In this document: positions 32,057-42,046 of the stretch, one piece after another
Layout: each line of letters begins with the position of its first letter
How positions within the stretch are numbered: the stretch's first letter is position 1
DNA from: Caecibacter massiliensis
Lineage (GTDB): Bacteria; Bacillota; Negativicutes; Veillonellales; Megasphaeraceae
Assembly: GCA_900095875.1 (NCBI GenBank)
Contig: LT608311.1
Span: 558,001-622,000 of the forward strand
Length of the DNA stretch: 64,000 nt
Direction of reading: 5' to 3'
Notes under the pieces: generated by a model
What the model was told of the DNA's origin: nothing
What the model saw: only the letters and a program-made list of their open reading frames with translations
The model's database searches: none
Program-made: the position numbers and the translations under genes

Positions 32057-33079
32057 TCATATCATCTTCAGGATTTGTTCTGCGGCTCCTTCATCTGTAA
32101 CGAGGATTCCTGTACGGCAGGCACGCATCACCGCAAGGATAGCTTCAGCCTTGCTGGTTCCGCCTGCGACAGCTATAACATGTGGATGTTTTTTTATGTC
32201 TTTTAAAGAAATACCGGCATTGCTCGTCACGTGGACGACATGACCATCGAGACTGCAATAGCAGCCCAGGGACTCGCCACAGGCCATGAGCTCCTTCAAC
32301 GCATGCGTTTCTACCGTTGTCAGGCCGCGCCGTTTTGCCATCGTATCGGCCCGGCCTATGCCGAACAGGACAATCTGGGCCTTTTGTGCCAGAGCTACAT
32401 TTTCCCTCGCCTGTTCATCCGCATCAAGCATGAGGTGCAAAGCCGACTGGCTCAGCCCGTCCGGTATATGGACCATCCGGTACGTACCATGCGTCTTGAC
32501 CGCTACGTTGGCGGCAATATAATTGGCCTGGAATTCGACGTGATTGCCAATGCCGCCCCGGGCCGGCACAATGACCGGTCCCGCCGTGCTTTCTGGCAGG
32601 CAGCGTGCTACTTCGGCCATGGTCGAACCGCCACTGATTGCGACGATTGCCCCCCGCGTGAGCAGGTCATTCAGGAGCAGGGCTGCCTGACGCCCCATTT
32701 CTTCACAGGCCGCTTTATCGGTATCACAATCGCCCGGTACGATATATACTTCTTTCAACTGCAGGTGCTGACAGAGCCGACGCTGCATATCATCGACATT
32801 ATTCAGGCGCAGGAAACATTCCAGTAAATCCGGCATGAGTCTGCGTCCTTCCGGCTCAAGGGCAATCCCCATGGTCGTAAAACGCACGAGGCCACTTCGC
32901 CGCAGCACATCCACATGTGCCCGTACTACTCGTTCAGATAATCCCGACAAGGCGGCCAGAGACCGGCGCCCGACGGGTTCCGCATCAGAAATATGACGGA
33001 GCAGCAAATATCTTTCTTTGATGGTCCCCATTACATCGGGGGCTATTTTGCGAAAGACATTGAGAGTCTTTTCTTTCAT
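32057..33079 (-). CDS. cggR: Central glycolytic genes regulator, SorC/CggR family
   Basis: 340 aa. An N-terminal winged-helix DNA-binding domain (about residues 18-75: RRSLAALSGLSERVVRAHVD) is joined to a SorC sugar-phosphate-binding domain with AISGGSTMAEVARCL and NAGISLKDI. CggR proteins repress the gap-pgk-tpi operon and are released by fructose-1,6-bisphosphate. ATG at 33079 has GGGAGG upstream. It lies second in the operon, after gap2, rather than first as in Bacillus, and so probably controls its own transcription from the promoter at 34218-34246. Confidence 0.92.
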   Translation of the reverse strand: MKEKTLNVFRKIAPDVMGTIKERYLLLRHISDAEPVGRRSLAALSGLSERVVRAHVDVLRRSGLVRFTTMGIALEPEGRRLMPDLLECFLRLNNVDDMQRRLCQHLQLKEVYIVPGDCDTDKAACEEMGRQAALLLNDLLTRGAIVAISGGSTMAEVARCLPESTAGPVIVPARGGIGNHVEFQANYIAANVAVKTHGTYRMVHIPDGLSQSALHLMLDADEQARENVALAQKAQIVLFGIGRADTMAKRRGLTTVETHALKELMACGESLGCYCSLDGHVVHVTSNAGISLKDIKKHPHVIAVAGGTSKAEAILAVMRACRTGILVTDEGAAEQILKMI

Positions 33080-33114
33080 CTTTTCCTCCCTTTTGCTGCC
33101 TGTCATGATAGTCT

Positions 33115-34128
33115 TTAAATACCTTTCGTTGCCATATAGGCCGCCAGGTCATTGACGCGGAGAGAATATCCCCATTCATTATCATACCAGGCAACAACTT
33201 TAATCATGTCGCCTTCGACAATCTGTGTATCTAGCGAATCGACAATGGAGCTATGGGGATCGCTGATATAATCGGAAGAAACGGTAGCGTCTTCTGAATA
33301 GGCCAGTATGCCTTTCAGCGGGCCTTCCGCCCATTTTTTCAGGGCACCGTTCACTTCTTCTACGGTTACTTTTTTCTGCAGGATAGCTACGAGGTCGGTC
33401 ATCGAAACGTTCGGTGTCGGGACGCGCAGAGCCATACCGGTAAACTTGCCTTTCAATTCAGGCAGGACCAGGGCAACGGCCTTGGCTGCACCGGTAGAAG
33501 TCGGAATAATAGACTGGGTAGCGCAGCGGGCACGGCGCATATCTTTATGTACGCCATCGACGAGAAGCTGATCGTTCGTATAGGCATGAACCGTCGTCAT
33601 CATACCACGGACGATACCGAATTCGCGGGACAGCACTTTGGCTACAGGAGCCAGGCAGTTCGTCGTACACGAACCGTTCGAAATAATACGGTGTTTTTCC
33701 GGATCGTACGTTTCTTCATTGACACCCATAACGATGGTCGTATCAGGATTTTTGCCCGGCGCCGTAATGATGACGCGTTTGGCACCGCCTGCCAGATGTT
33801 TGGATGCCGATTCGCGGTCTTTGAATTTACCTGTCGATTCGACTACTACATCTACACCCAGTTTTTTCCAGGGAATATCAGCCGGATCCGTATGATTGGT
33901 CACGGGAATGCGGCGCCCGTCAATAATCAGTTCACTCGTTCCTTCATCGTATGATACATCGTGGTTCCACGTACCATGCACGGTATCGAATTTTAATAAA
34001 TCCGCCATGATAGGGCCAACGGAACGGTTATTGATAGCCGCGATTTCGATTTCCGGCTGCAGCAGGGACGTGCGGAGTGTGCACCGGCCAATTCTGCCAA
34101 AGCCACTGATACCTATTTTTACTGTCAT
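33115..34128 (-). CDS. Glyceraldehyde-3-phosphate dehydrogenase (gap2)
   Basis: 337 aa, catalytically intact: [12 protein letters not shown] with the nucleophilic Cys, His in VHAYTNDQ, and a C-terminal WYDNEWGYSLRV. At the cofactor-selecting position after the second beta strand it reads INNRS where NAD enzymes have IND. Loss of that Asp is associated with NADPH use in GapB-type enzymes, so this copy may accept NADP(H) or both; that is an inference from one position. It is the first gene of the cggR-pgk-tpiA operon, with AAGGAGGAA before ATG. Confidence 0.95.
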   Translation of the reverse strand: MTVKIGISGFGRIGRCTLRTSLLQPEIEIAAINNRSVGPIMADLLKFDTVHGTWNHDVSYDEGTSELIIDGRRIPVTNHTDPADIPWKKLGVDVVVESTGKFKDRESASKHLAGGAKRVIITAPGKNPDTTIVMGVNEETYDPEKHRIISNGSCTTNCLAPVAKVLSREFGIVRGMMTTVHAYTNDQLLVDGVHKDMRRARCATQSIIPTSTGAAKAVALVLPELKGKFTGMALRVPTPNVSMTDLVAILQKKVTVEEVNGALKKWAEGPLKGILAYSEDATVSSDYISDPHSSIVDSLDTQIVEGDMIKVVAWYDNEWGYSLRVNDLAAYMATKGI

Positions 34129-34217
34129 TATGCTTCCTCCTTACACATAATCCAGGTAGCTATGCCTGACCGTCGGATATTCGGACAGACTACACCTCTT
34201 TTAAGTTCTACAGCTAT

Positions 34218-34246
34218 AGTGTATACTACAATCCATAATTTGTAAA
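34218..34246 (-). promoter_or_regulatory. Probable promoter of the gap2-cggR-gap1-pgk-tpiA operon
   Basis: Minus-strand -35 TTTACA (34241-34246), 17-bp spacer, -10 TACACT (34218-34223), about 90 bp upstream of the gap2 ATG. A CggR operator is expected downstream of it but I could not identify one with confidence. The region 34247-34377 shows only a short duplicated GCACTATATA motif. Confidence 0.55.
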
Positions 34247-34377
34247 TTATTTTTTCCTGTTATGGTTGTGTGAGGAGGAAGCAGTGCACTATATAGGCAC
34301 TATATAAGTAAGTTTCTCGTATTTAGAATATTATTTTATCCATTTTGTATATACTATTTTATGTTTTATGAGCTATT

Positions 34378-35901
34378 TTATGAGTGAAGCAGATTGTTAC
34401 CAGTCATTTCCGGTGGCACCGGCAGTCCGGCAAGATGGAGCAGCGTCGGCGCGACGTCGGCCAGTTTGCCATCATTCAGAACATCATGCTGATGGCAGCG
34501 GCTGACTAAAATGCAGGGAACTTTATTTGTCGTATGTGCCGTATAGGGCGAACCGGTCACAGGATCTGCCATCTGTTCGGCATTGCCATGATCGGCAATG
34601 ATCAGTACTTCGCCACCAGCCTGCTGCAGTACTTCTACAATACGGCCGACACAGGTATCGACTGTTTCAACGGCTTTGATGGCCGCCGGAATGACACCCG
34701 TATGTCCTACCATATCGGCATTGGCAAAGTTCAGCATGATCATGTCATATGTCCCCGACTGGATTTGTTCGATGACCTTATCCGTCACGACAGGGGCACT
34801 CATTTCTGGCTTCAGATCATACGTAGCAACTTTAGGAGATGGAACGAGGATCCGGTCTTCACCGGCATTCGGCGTTTCATTGCCTCCGTTGAAGAAATAG
34901 GTCACATGAGCATATTTTTCCGTTTCAGCGATGCGCAACTGTTTCTTCCCTGCTTTGGCCAGCACTTCGCCCAGTGTATTGACGATGGTTTCCTTATCGT
35001 AGGCAATGTGAACAGGCAGGCCGTCTTCATAACGGGTCATAGTCGTAAAGTAGATATCCCGTTTTTCTGGCCGGTCAAACCCCTTGAAATCAGGAGCTAC
35101 AAAGGCTTCTGTCAGCTGCCGTGCCCGGTCGGGACGGAAATTAAAGAATATGACACTGTCTCCATCGGCAACGGGCTGATGGCAGAGGACGGACGGCACG
35201 ACGAATTCATCGGAAACATCCGCTGCATAAGAATCGCGCAGACAGGACCGGACATCGGCTGCTTCGACACCTTCGCCGAAGGCAATGGCCCTGTACGCTT
35301 TTTCAATGCGGTCCCACCGTTTATCCCGGTCCATAGCATAATAACGGCCGCTGATTGTCGCGATGGTTCCCGTACCAAGACGGCGGCATTCGTCTTCCAG
35401 TTCCTGGAGAAACGGGCCGGCACTGCGGGGAAGGACATCGCGGCCATCCAGGAAAGCATGGATAAAAACCTTTTTCAGACCGTATTGGCGGGCCATTTCC
35501 AGCAGGCCGAAGAGGTGTTTTTCACTGCTATGTACGCCTCCGGGCGACACGAGGCCCATGAGGTGAAGAGCTGAATGACGATCCCGGGCATTTTCCATGG
35601 CTCCCACCAGTGCTTCTTTTTTGAAGAAAGCACCCGTTTTAATATCGTTTGTAATTTTCGTCAGTGCCTGATAGACGACCCGGCCGGCTCCGATATTGAG
35701 ATGTCCCACTTCGGAATTTCCAATCTGGCCTGCCGGAAGTCCTACGGCTTCGCCAGACGCTTCCAGGTGAGAATGGGGATAGTCATGCCACAAGCGCGGC
35801 AGCACCTTTAAATCAGCCATGGCCACGGCGTTATCTTTTTTTTCATCACGGCATCCGAACCCGTCCATGATGATCAGCATTACTGTGTGTTTTTGTGTCA
35901 T
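34378..35901 (-). CDS. gpmI: 2,3-bisphosphoglycerate-independent phosphoglycerate mutase
   Basis: 507 aa, typical length. It converts 3- to 2-phosphoglycerate using two Mn ions. Metal ligands include Asp13 in LIIMDGFG, the catalytic Ser63 is in GNSEVGHLNIGAG, and the late motifs NFANADMVGHTG and ADHGNAEQM are intact. The start at 35901 (MTQKHTVML) has AAGGAG upstream; the longer reading to 35958 crosses the gap3 terminator. No clear terminator follows, so some read-through into the gap2 operon is possible. Confidence 0.97.
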   Translation of the reverse strand: MTQKHTVMLIIMDGFGCRDEKKDNAVAMADLKVLPRLWHDYPHSHLEASGEAVGLPAGQIGNSEVGHLNIGAGRVVYQALTKITNDIKTGAFFKKEALVGAMENARDRHSALHLMGLVSPGGVHSSEKHLFGLLEMARQYGLKKVFIHAFLDGRDVLPRSAGPFLQELEDECRRLGTGTIATISGRYYAMDRDKRWDRIEKAYRAIAFGEGVEAADVRSCLRDSYAADVSDEFVVPSVLCHQPVADGDSVIFFNFRPDRARQLTEAFVAPDFKGFDRPEKRDIYFTTMTRYEDGLPVHIAYDKETIVNTLGEVLAKAGKKQLRIAETEKYAHVTYFFNGGNETPNAGEDRILVPSPKVATYDLKPEMSAPVVTDKVIEQIQSGTYDMIMLNFANADMVGHTGVIPAAIKAVETVDTCVGRIVEVLQQAGGEVLIIADHGNAEQMADPVTGSPYTAHTTNKVPCILVSRCHQHDVLNDGKLADVAPTLLHLAGLPVPPEMTGNNLLHS

Positions 35902-35926
35902 ACAGAATATCTCCTTACTATAAATT

Positions 35927-35954
35927 AAAAAGGGCAGGGAATGAATCCCTGCCC
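35927..35954 (-). terminator. Terminator of gap3
   Basis: Minus-strand perfect stem GGGCAGGGA / TCCCTGCCC with a 5-nt loop followed by TTTTTAATTT, between gap3 and gpmI. Confidence 0.9.
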
Positions 35955-36017
35955 TCATTATAATATGTACTTCGCTGCCTTTCCAGCCGTGGCAGGCATC
36001 TATCCGGTATGATTGTC

Positions 36018-37082
<1,065 letters not shown>

Positions 37083-37182
37083 CTAATGGATGTTTGTAAC
37101 TTCTTTGTTCTTACAATGTCATTATGCCACATTGGGAACAATAATGCAATGCCATGGTCGTTTTATGTCCCACTTTTACGGT

Positions 37183-37211
37183 AAAAAAACAGACCTGCTA
37201 CTGCAAGCCTG
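37183..37211 (-). terminator. Terminator overlapping the stop codon of the YdcF-like gene
   Basis: Minus-strand stem CAGGCTTGC / GCAGGTCTG (two G-U wobbles) with loop AGTA, followed by seven T. The TAG stop codon of the YdcF-like gene lies in the loop/stem junction, so the hairpin forms from the last coding bases. Confidence 0.75.
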
Positions 37212-37959
37212 CTTTTGCTGCCATCATCCCAGCATATTCTTTGATGGCCAGACATGAGTCGAAAAGGACGATGGACTGGGGAATAAAGGAAAATAACGAT
37301 AGGCGGTATGTATCTGTCGTGCGGTAATCACAGGGATAAGGGGTAACATTCATGCCTTCACGGGTGAAAAATCCGATGGCCCGCGCCATATGGAAGCCAC
37401 TGGTCACGACGATAGGATGATGCCAGCCATGAGCATCACATAGCTCTCTGGCGAACCGGGCGTTTTCTGCCGTGTTGCGGCTTTTTTCATCACTGATGAT
37501 GTCCTTCTCCTCTACTTCCAGAGACAGCAGCATCCGTTTTTCAATAGCAGCTTCGTTGGCATCACCGGCAAACACGACGCCACCGGAAAGGAGAATGGGA
37601 ATGTGCAGCGCCTTCTGGATGCGCACGGCTGTCAGAAACCGATGGGACGCTGCAAGGCCCAGCTGGCCCGTTCCGTCAAAATCAGGCACGCCAGCCAAGG
37701 AACCTCCTCCCAACAGGATAATGACATCCCCGTCGAGCTGATCCAGGGACGGCTGTTCATACCGTGTTTCCAGAGGATGAACAAACAGATGGCTGACGGG
37801 CTGGATGGAAAGACCATAAAAACAGAGCACGGTTACGAGCAGAGCCCAGCGGCCGGCAGCACGCTTGCGGAACATATATATAAGAATGGCAAACAAGGCA
37901 AGAAATACGCCGCCTAAAGGCAGAATCCACATATACAGCCATTTAATCACATACAACAT
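37198..37959 (-). CDS. YdcF/ElyC/SanA-type DUF218 membrane protein
   Basis: 253 aa. Two N-terminal membrane helices (about residues 8-30 and 40-60) anchor a DUF218 domain with DVIILLGGG, a central LLSGGV, SRNTAENARFA, and VVTSGFHMARAIGFF. Relatives (ElyC, SanA, YdcF) affect envelope integrity and vancomycin tolerance in diderm bacteria by an unresolved mechanism. It follows the C39-like gene with a gap of only 3 bp, so the two are an operon. Confidence 0.87.
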   Translation of the reverse strand: MLYVIKWLYMWILPLGGVFLALFAILIYMFRKRAAGRWALLVTVLCFYGLSIQPVSHLFVHPLETRYEQPSLDQLDGDVIILLGGGSLAGVPDFDGTGQLGLAASHRFLTAVRIQKALHIPILLSGGVVFAGDANEAAIEKRMLLSLEVEEKDIISDEKSRNTAENARFARELCDAHGWHHPIVVTSGFHMARAIGFFTREGMNVTPYPCDYRTTDTYRLSLFSFIPQSIVLFDSCLAIKEYAGMMAAKAGLQ

Positions 37960-37962
37960 GAC

Positions 37963-38580
37963 TTATTCTTCCCTTCCCTTTTTTGTTACATCCAGAAGGA
38001 TGACGCCGCCTTTACGCTTATAGCCGCTGTTCCACAACTCTTCCAGGGAAAACCAGCGGAAGCTTCCATAAGTTACGAGTTTGACCAGGAACGCATCTTC
38101 GTACTGGACATACCCCGCCAGCCAGAACCAGTGCCAGACATAGGCGGCCAGATCCGGATTGGCATGTTTTAAATTGAGATAGGGGACAGGAAGATTATGA
38201 TCTATTTCCCATTTTACAGCGCTTTCCAGCTCTTTCAGCGGGCAGTCACTGTACAAACCATGCATGGTGATACGTTGTTCACCGACGGACCGCAGATAGT
38301 TGCTGTATCCCTGTATCCACAATTCCAGCGTATCAATACCATTCTGTCGCGGACGCAAGAATGGTTTCATAATCTGTGAAAAATTAATATAATCCTGAGC
38401 CGTCAGATGATGAATGTCATACGGATACAAACGGCTGAACCCCTGATTGAGGTCCAGATAAATACTGACATCACAGGCCGTCACGGCCCCGCAGCCGCCA
38501 ATATTCATCCAGTGGTCAGTGAAGAGTTCCTGATTATATCCATAGTAATTGCCAACTTTAAACAGTGGTAATTCTTTCAT
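37963..38580 (-). CDS. Hypothetical protein resembling C39-type cysteine peptidases
   Basis: 205 aa, cytoplasmic-looking (no signal peptide or membrane helix). The N-terminal block GGCGAVTACDVSIYL around residue 30 looks like the Cys-containing start of a papain-like/C39 fold. The C-terminal part (VWHWFWLAGYVQ, then GSFRWFSLEELWNSG) resembles the His-containing half, but a full catalytic triad cannot be asserted by eye. The start was chosen at 38580 because CAGGG is spaced correctly for it, not for the ATG at 38589. Co-transcribed with the YdcF-like gene. Confidence 0.6.
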   Translation of the reverse strand: MKELPLFKVGNYYGYNQELFTDHWMNIGGCGAVTACDVSIYLDLNQGFSRLYPYDIHHLTAQDYINFSQIMKPFLRPRQNGIDTLELWIQGYSNYLRSVGEQRITMHGLYSDCPLKELESAVKWEIDHNLPVPYLNLKHANPDLAAYVWHWFWLAGYVQYEDAFLVKLVTYGSFRWFSLEELWNSGYKRKGGVILLDVTKKGREE

Positions 38581-38671
38581 TGCTATCATCCCTGTCCTAA
38601 AAGAGTACCAAAATGGTCTTTTTTATTATAACACATTTCTCTGTACGACGGCATCCCTATTATCGGAAATG

Positions 38672-38711
38672 AAAAAAGGTGCTGCCGCACAATACGTGTG
38701 CAACAGCACTT
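38672..38711 (-). terminator. Terminator of ssrA
   Basis: Minus-strand hairpin with outer arms GTGCTGTTGCACA / TGTGCGGCAGCAC around the loop CGTAT, followed by CTTTTTT; begins about 8 nt after the tmRNA CCA. Confidence 0.85.
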
Positions 38712-38718
38712 CTTTATC

Positions 38719-39071
38719 TGGTGGAGATGAGGAGAGTCGAACTCCTGTCCGTAAATGCCGCCCCATGAACTTCTCCGAGCGCAGACCTTGTTAGTTATCT
38801 CGAGCAGTTGTCGTACAAGGACAAACTAGACTGACTCCAGCCTGTGAGTTTCCCGTTCCAGCCACCAGGCAGAGCTGAAAGGTATCCCGCTAAGTGACGT
38901 CCCATCCCTGCCCGCAGGATTAGCAGAAAGGGACGTTAGCTGCGCTTAGGCAGCTAAAGCAAAGTTTTCTTCTTTAGCGTTTAATTTAACGTTTTCACCG
39001 ATTTACGGGCAGATGACACCCCGGCTCGCTATTCATGATACAACCATCCACGTCGAAACCTTTACATCCCC
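38719..39071 (-). ncRNA. ssrA: tmRNA (ssrA)
   Basis: 353 nt. The tRNA-like ends pair (5' GGGGATG with 3' CATCTCC, one G-U), discriminator A and encoded CCA. The 5' side has GGTTTCGACGTGG and the 3' T-arm GGAGTTCGACTCTCC. The tag frame reads GCT AAA GAA GAA AAC TTT GCT TTA GCT GCC TAA, giving AKEENFALAA if GCT is the resume codon. tmRNA with SmpB rescues stalled ribosomes; smpB is not in the window. Confidence 0.96.
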
Positions 39072-39102
39072 GTAAAGGTATACACATTGCTGTGTACACA
39101 AT

Positions 39103-39130
39103 AGTATATCATAGGAAAAATAATTTACAA
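39103..39130 (-). promoter_or_regulatory. Probable ssrA promoter
   Basis: Minus-strand TTGTAA (39125-39130), 16-bp spacer, TATACT (39103-39108), about 30 bp before the tmRNA 5' end. Between them and the gene lies a short inverted repeat (GTGTACACAG...TGTGTATAC). Confidence 0.6.
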
Positions 39131-39167
39131 GTCTCAAATACCATATTTTTTTGCAGAACGAGGCCAC

Positions 39168-39992
39168 TTACCAATACATTACATTCACTTTTTTAGCCGT
39201 GTACTGTTGTTCCAGCATGGCGACATGAGACAAAAAGGCTGGATCATCGAAATATTTTGCTTCATGAGGACAATGCCGGATACATCGCTGGCATTTGATG
39301 CATGTGCCCGTGATGACAGATGGATTCTCCCGTGATATAGCTCCCATAGGACAGTTTCTGGCACAGATTCCGCATTGAACACACCGGTCTTCCCGGGTTT
39401 TTGGACGGGCTTTAAGAAATTTCGCCGGTTTTCCATCAATTCCCTTTGGAATATAGTACGGGGCTGCTGCATCGCCATCTACAGATACCACGTCTGGCAT
39501 ATCCATCCTGTCCCGGATTTTTTCGGCCGTCCTGTCAGCCAGCTGCCGGACATCAGCCAGATCCCGTTCATCGGGTCGTCCGGGAGCCAGCCGGTCTGAA
39601 AAGGCATGGGTCGCAACAAAAGCCCCAGCAGATATAGGACAAAAATTATTCTTCTGCAACAGGTTACACAACTCCGCCAGGGAATTGTCAAAAGACCGGT
39701 TGCCAAAGGTCACGAGCGCCACGGCCCGCGTCCCCTGCCCGTGAAAGTTTTCTGTATAAGCTGGCAGTATTTTATTGGGCAGCTTTCCCGCATAGGTCGG
39801 ACCTGCTGCGATGACCAGATCATGAGGGCCAAAGGTATATGCCGTTTTCCGTTCTTCCGGTAAATCGAGAGAGATTTCATGAAGTGGTACGGAAAGCAAT
39901 TCTGCCAGACGGGCGGCACAGTACCGGGCTACCTGCCTGGTCTTGCCCGTCGGGCTGAAAGATATGGTATAAATCTGTTGAATCAGCATCAT
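39168..39992 (-). CDS. Flavodoxin-ferredoxin fusion protein (EFR1 family)
   Basis: 274 aa. An N-terminal flavodoxin-like domain with the FMN phosphate loop SFSPTGKTRQVA (about residues 10-21) and AAGPTYAGKLPNKI is fused to two 4Fe-4S ferredoxin motifs near residues 205-250: CVQCGICARNCP and CIKCQRCIRHCP. Such proteins are anaerobic electron carriers with unknown partners. AAAGGAGG stands before two adjacent ATGs (39992 and 39989); either could start. It lies directly downstream of the EptA-like gene. Confidence 0.88.
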   Translation of the reverse strand: MMLIQQIYTISFSPTGKTRQVARYCAARLAELLSVPLHEISLDLPEERKTAYTFGPHDLVIAAGPTYAGKLPNKILPAYTENFHGQGTRAVALVTFGNRSFDNSLAELCNLLQKNNFCPISAGAFVATHAFSDRLAPGRPDERDLADVRQLADRTAEKIRDRMDMPDVVSVDGDAAAPYYIPKGIDGKPAKFLKARPKTREDRCVQCGICARNCPMGAISRENPSVITGTCIKCQRCIRHCPHEAKYFDDPAFLSHVAMLEQQYTAKKVNVMYW

Positions 39993-40048
39993 TTTTTCCT
40001 CCTTTATCGAAATTTCACAGGTTTGCTGCTGATGAAATCCATCGGCAT

Positions 40049-41845
40049 TCACTCTTCTATTTTTTTCGTGCCATGAAGTGTCCGTATGGTTCCTCTATCA
40101 AGAGAATACCCATCAGACGTCAGGTCCAGATCGGGCATTACAGTAGATACTCCGTCAATGCCCATGAGGCTGGTCATGACATCGTACAGCAAATCATTCG
40201 TCCAATAAGCATCCCGATGATTCCGCAGCGTATCAACTATTTTCGGATATTCCTGGATAAATGTATCACTGAAAATCATGACAAAGGGAATGTGACTCAT
40301 AGCATAGGTGAATTTTGTCGCTTCGTGAAAATACCCCAGATCCACTTCTTCTCCATGGTCAGAAACATATACGAGTCCCTTAAACCGGGGCTCCGCCTTA
40401 ATCCGGTCATAGATTTTCTGCAAGACATAATCCGTATAACCCACGGCATTGTCATACTGATCGATACGTTCATTCTCTCCATGAAAAACATTCCACTTCG
40501 TCGGATACCTGTCCCCATATGATCCATGACAGCCCATGAGATGAATGACAATCAGGGCATTGGAAGAGTCCTCCAGATTTGGGATCGTATCGGCCAGTAC
40601 CTCATCAAAATAGTTCGTCCGGCAATCTTCCGTCCCGTTCCGCTCATTGAGCCACACCTGATAATCAGCCGTGCTGGCAATTTCGGCAACTGGTGTATCC
40701 CAGGCACCGTAATGTCTCTGATTGCTCAGCCAAACCGTATCATACCCGGCTGCTTTGGCTACTTCCATAAGGGAACAGGCATCTTCCAGGGAAATATTAT
40801 TATACTGGTTTTTCTCACTCAGGGCATAGGTCAGGACAGGTACAGTAAGGCTATGATTCGAGTAGGCATGAGTAAACAGTATGGTATTCGTTTTTTCAGT
40901 CTGTTGTAATAACCAGGGCGTATCCGGCCGGTCATATCCATAGGCCTGCATGTGGTCCCGGTTTTCCGATTCACCAATGACCAGCACGAATATGCCGCCT
41001 GACGATGAAATCCTCAGATTCTGCAGCGATTGCAATCTTTCCTGCCGCACTGCTTTTGCCTGTCCATACTTCTGATATTCCTGCAACACATTTTCCGTTT
41101 CATCCATAATCCGCACGGGCAGATAACTGGATGACTGCTCCATAACGCAGAAGCCTGCCGCCAGTGTAACCAGGACCAGCAATAGTTGTCCCCAGAGTGG
41201 ATACCGGCTCTGCTTTCTGCCAGCATCGTGCAGTATATACATCATGGCAGAAACTACCGACAGCAGCATCGTACCCGTCACACACCATAGGAATATATTC
41301 TGGTCTTTTAAATAAGACATAGCTTCGCTGCCGTTGGTCTGAAACAAAGTAAGGACAATCGCCGACGACAACACACGTCCACTGACTACGTAGTATCCCC
41401 AGAATAAGAGTGGTATGAGCAGAAAAACAGCACCTAGCAAATATACCGTACCCAGGCAGAAACGCCGCAAGTGGGAAAACCGCAACTGCCCGGCCATGAT
41501 TCGCAAAGAAAAAATAGTGAGAAATGCTGCAGTTCCCATGACAAAAGCATGAGCAATCTCTTCATGCAGGATCCGCTGACCAGACAATAGTGGAATAAAA
41601 GCGGCTGACAATACAATCCCATTATAGAGTATCATCGTCCGTACCCATTTTTTGTCATACTGCCATGCTGTCAGATTCCCTGCCACGAGGAGGGCACAGA
41701 TAGCAGCACTGTCATAAAACCGGTACGGTGATAAATCCGGAACCATCCACTGGCAGACACCATAACACAACAAATATACGACGGCACTGGCTATCCCCTT
41801 TATGATTTCATTACAGCGGCCATATCTATGAAAACGAAAAACCAT
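40049..41845 (-). CDS. EptA/CptA-like phosphoethanolamine transferase
   Basis: 598 aa inner-membrane protein with about five N-terminal helices (to about residue 215) and a periplasmic sulfatase-fold domain: LVIGESENRDHMQAYGY with the metal-binding Glu, a THAYSNHSLTVP region holding the likely Thr/Ser nucleophile, and YVSDHGEEVDLG. Relatives transfer phosphoethanolamine to lipid A or core sugars of LPS and can change susceptibility to cationic peptides; the acceptor here is unknown. The C-terminus ends GTIRTLHGTKKIEE. A weak promoter (CTGTAT, 18 bp, TATAAT) lies at 41903-41932. A fossil of a second copy of its C-terminus lies just upstream. Confidence 0.9.
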   Translation of the reverse strand: MVFRFHRYGRCNEIIKGIASAVVYLLCYGVCQWMVPDLSPYRFYDSAAICALLVAGNLTAWQYDKKWVRTMILYNGIVLSAAFIPLLSGQRILHEEIAHAFVMGTAAFLTIFSLRIMAGQLRFSHLRRFCLGTVYLLGAVFLLIPLLFWGYYVVSGRVLSSAIVLTLFQTNGSEAMSYLKDQNIFLWCVTGTMLLSVVSAMMYILHDAGRKQSRYPLWGQLLLVLVTLAAGFCVMEQSSSYLPVRIMDETENVLQEYQKYGQAKAVRQERLQSLQNLRISSSGGIFVLVIGESENRDHMQAYGYDRPDTPWLLQQTEKTNTILFTHAYSNHSLTVPVLTYALSEKNQYNNISLEDACSLMEVAKAAGYDTVWLSNQRHYGAWDTPVAEIASTADYQVWLNERNGTEDCRTNYFDEVLADTIPNLEDSSNALIVIHLMGCHGSYGDRYPTKWNVFHGENERIDQYDNAVGYTDYVLQKIYDRIKAEPRFKGLVYVSDHGEEVDLGYFHEATKFTYAMSHIPFVMIFSDTFIQEYPKIVDTLRNHRDAYWTNDLLYDVMTSLMGIDGVSTVMPDLDLTSDGYSLDRGTIRTLHGTKKIEE

Positions 41846-41996
41846 GAATCACATCTCTCCAGTCATGCGAAATCTATGAAAGAAATCGCATTTATATATC
41901 TCATTATATCATACTCCAGGAGTGCGATACAGCCTGTTAGTACGGGAGTTCATAATGCATACATTTATTTGTCCAAAAGCAGATATTTCCCAGAAA

Positions 41997-42030
41997 AAAG
42001 GACTGTCCGAAAAATACAGACAATCCTTTT
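41997..42030 (-). terminator. Terminator behind folC and the eptA remnant
   Basis: Minus-strand stem AAAGGATTGTC / GACAGTCCTTT with one wobble, followed by TTTTCTGGG; it lies after the eptA fragment that follows folC. Confidence 0.8.
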
Positions 42031-42046
42031 GAAAATTCCTGATATG

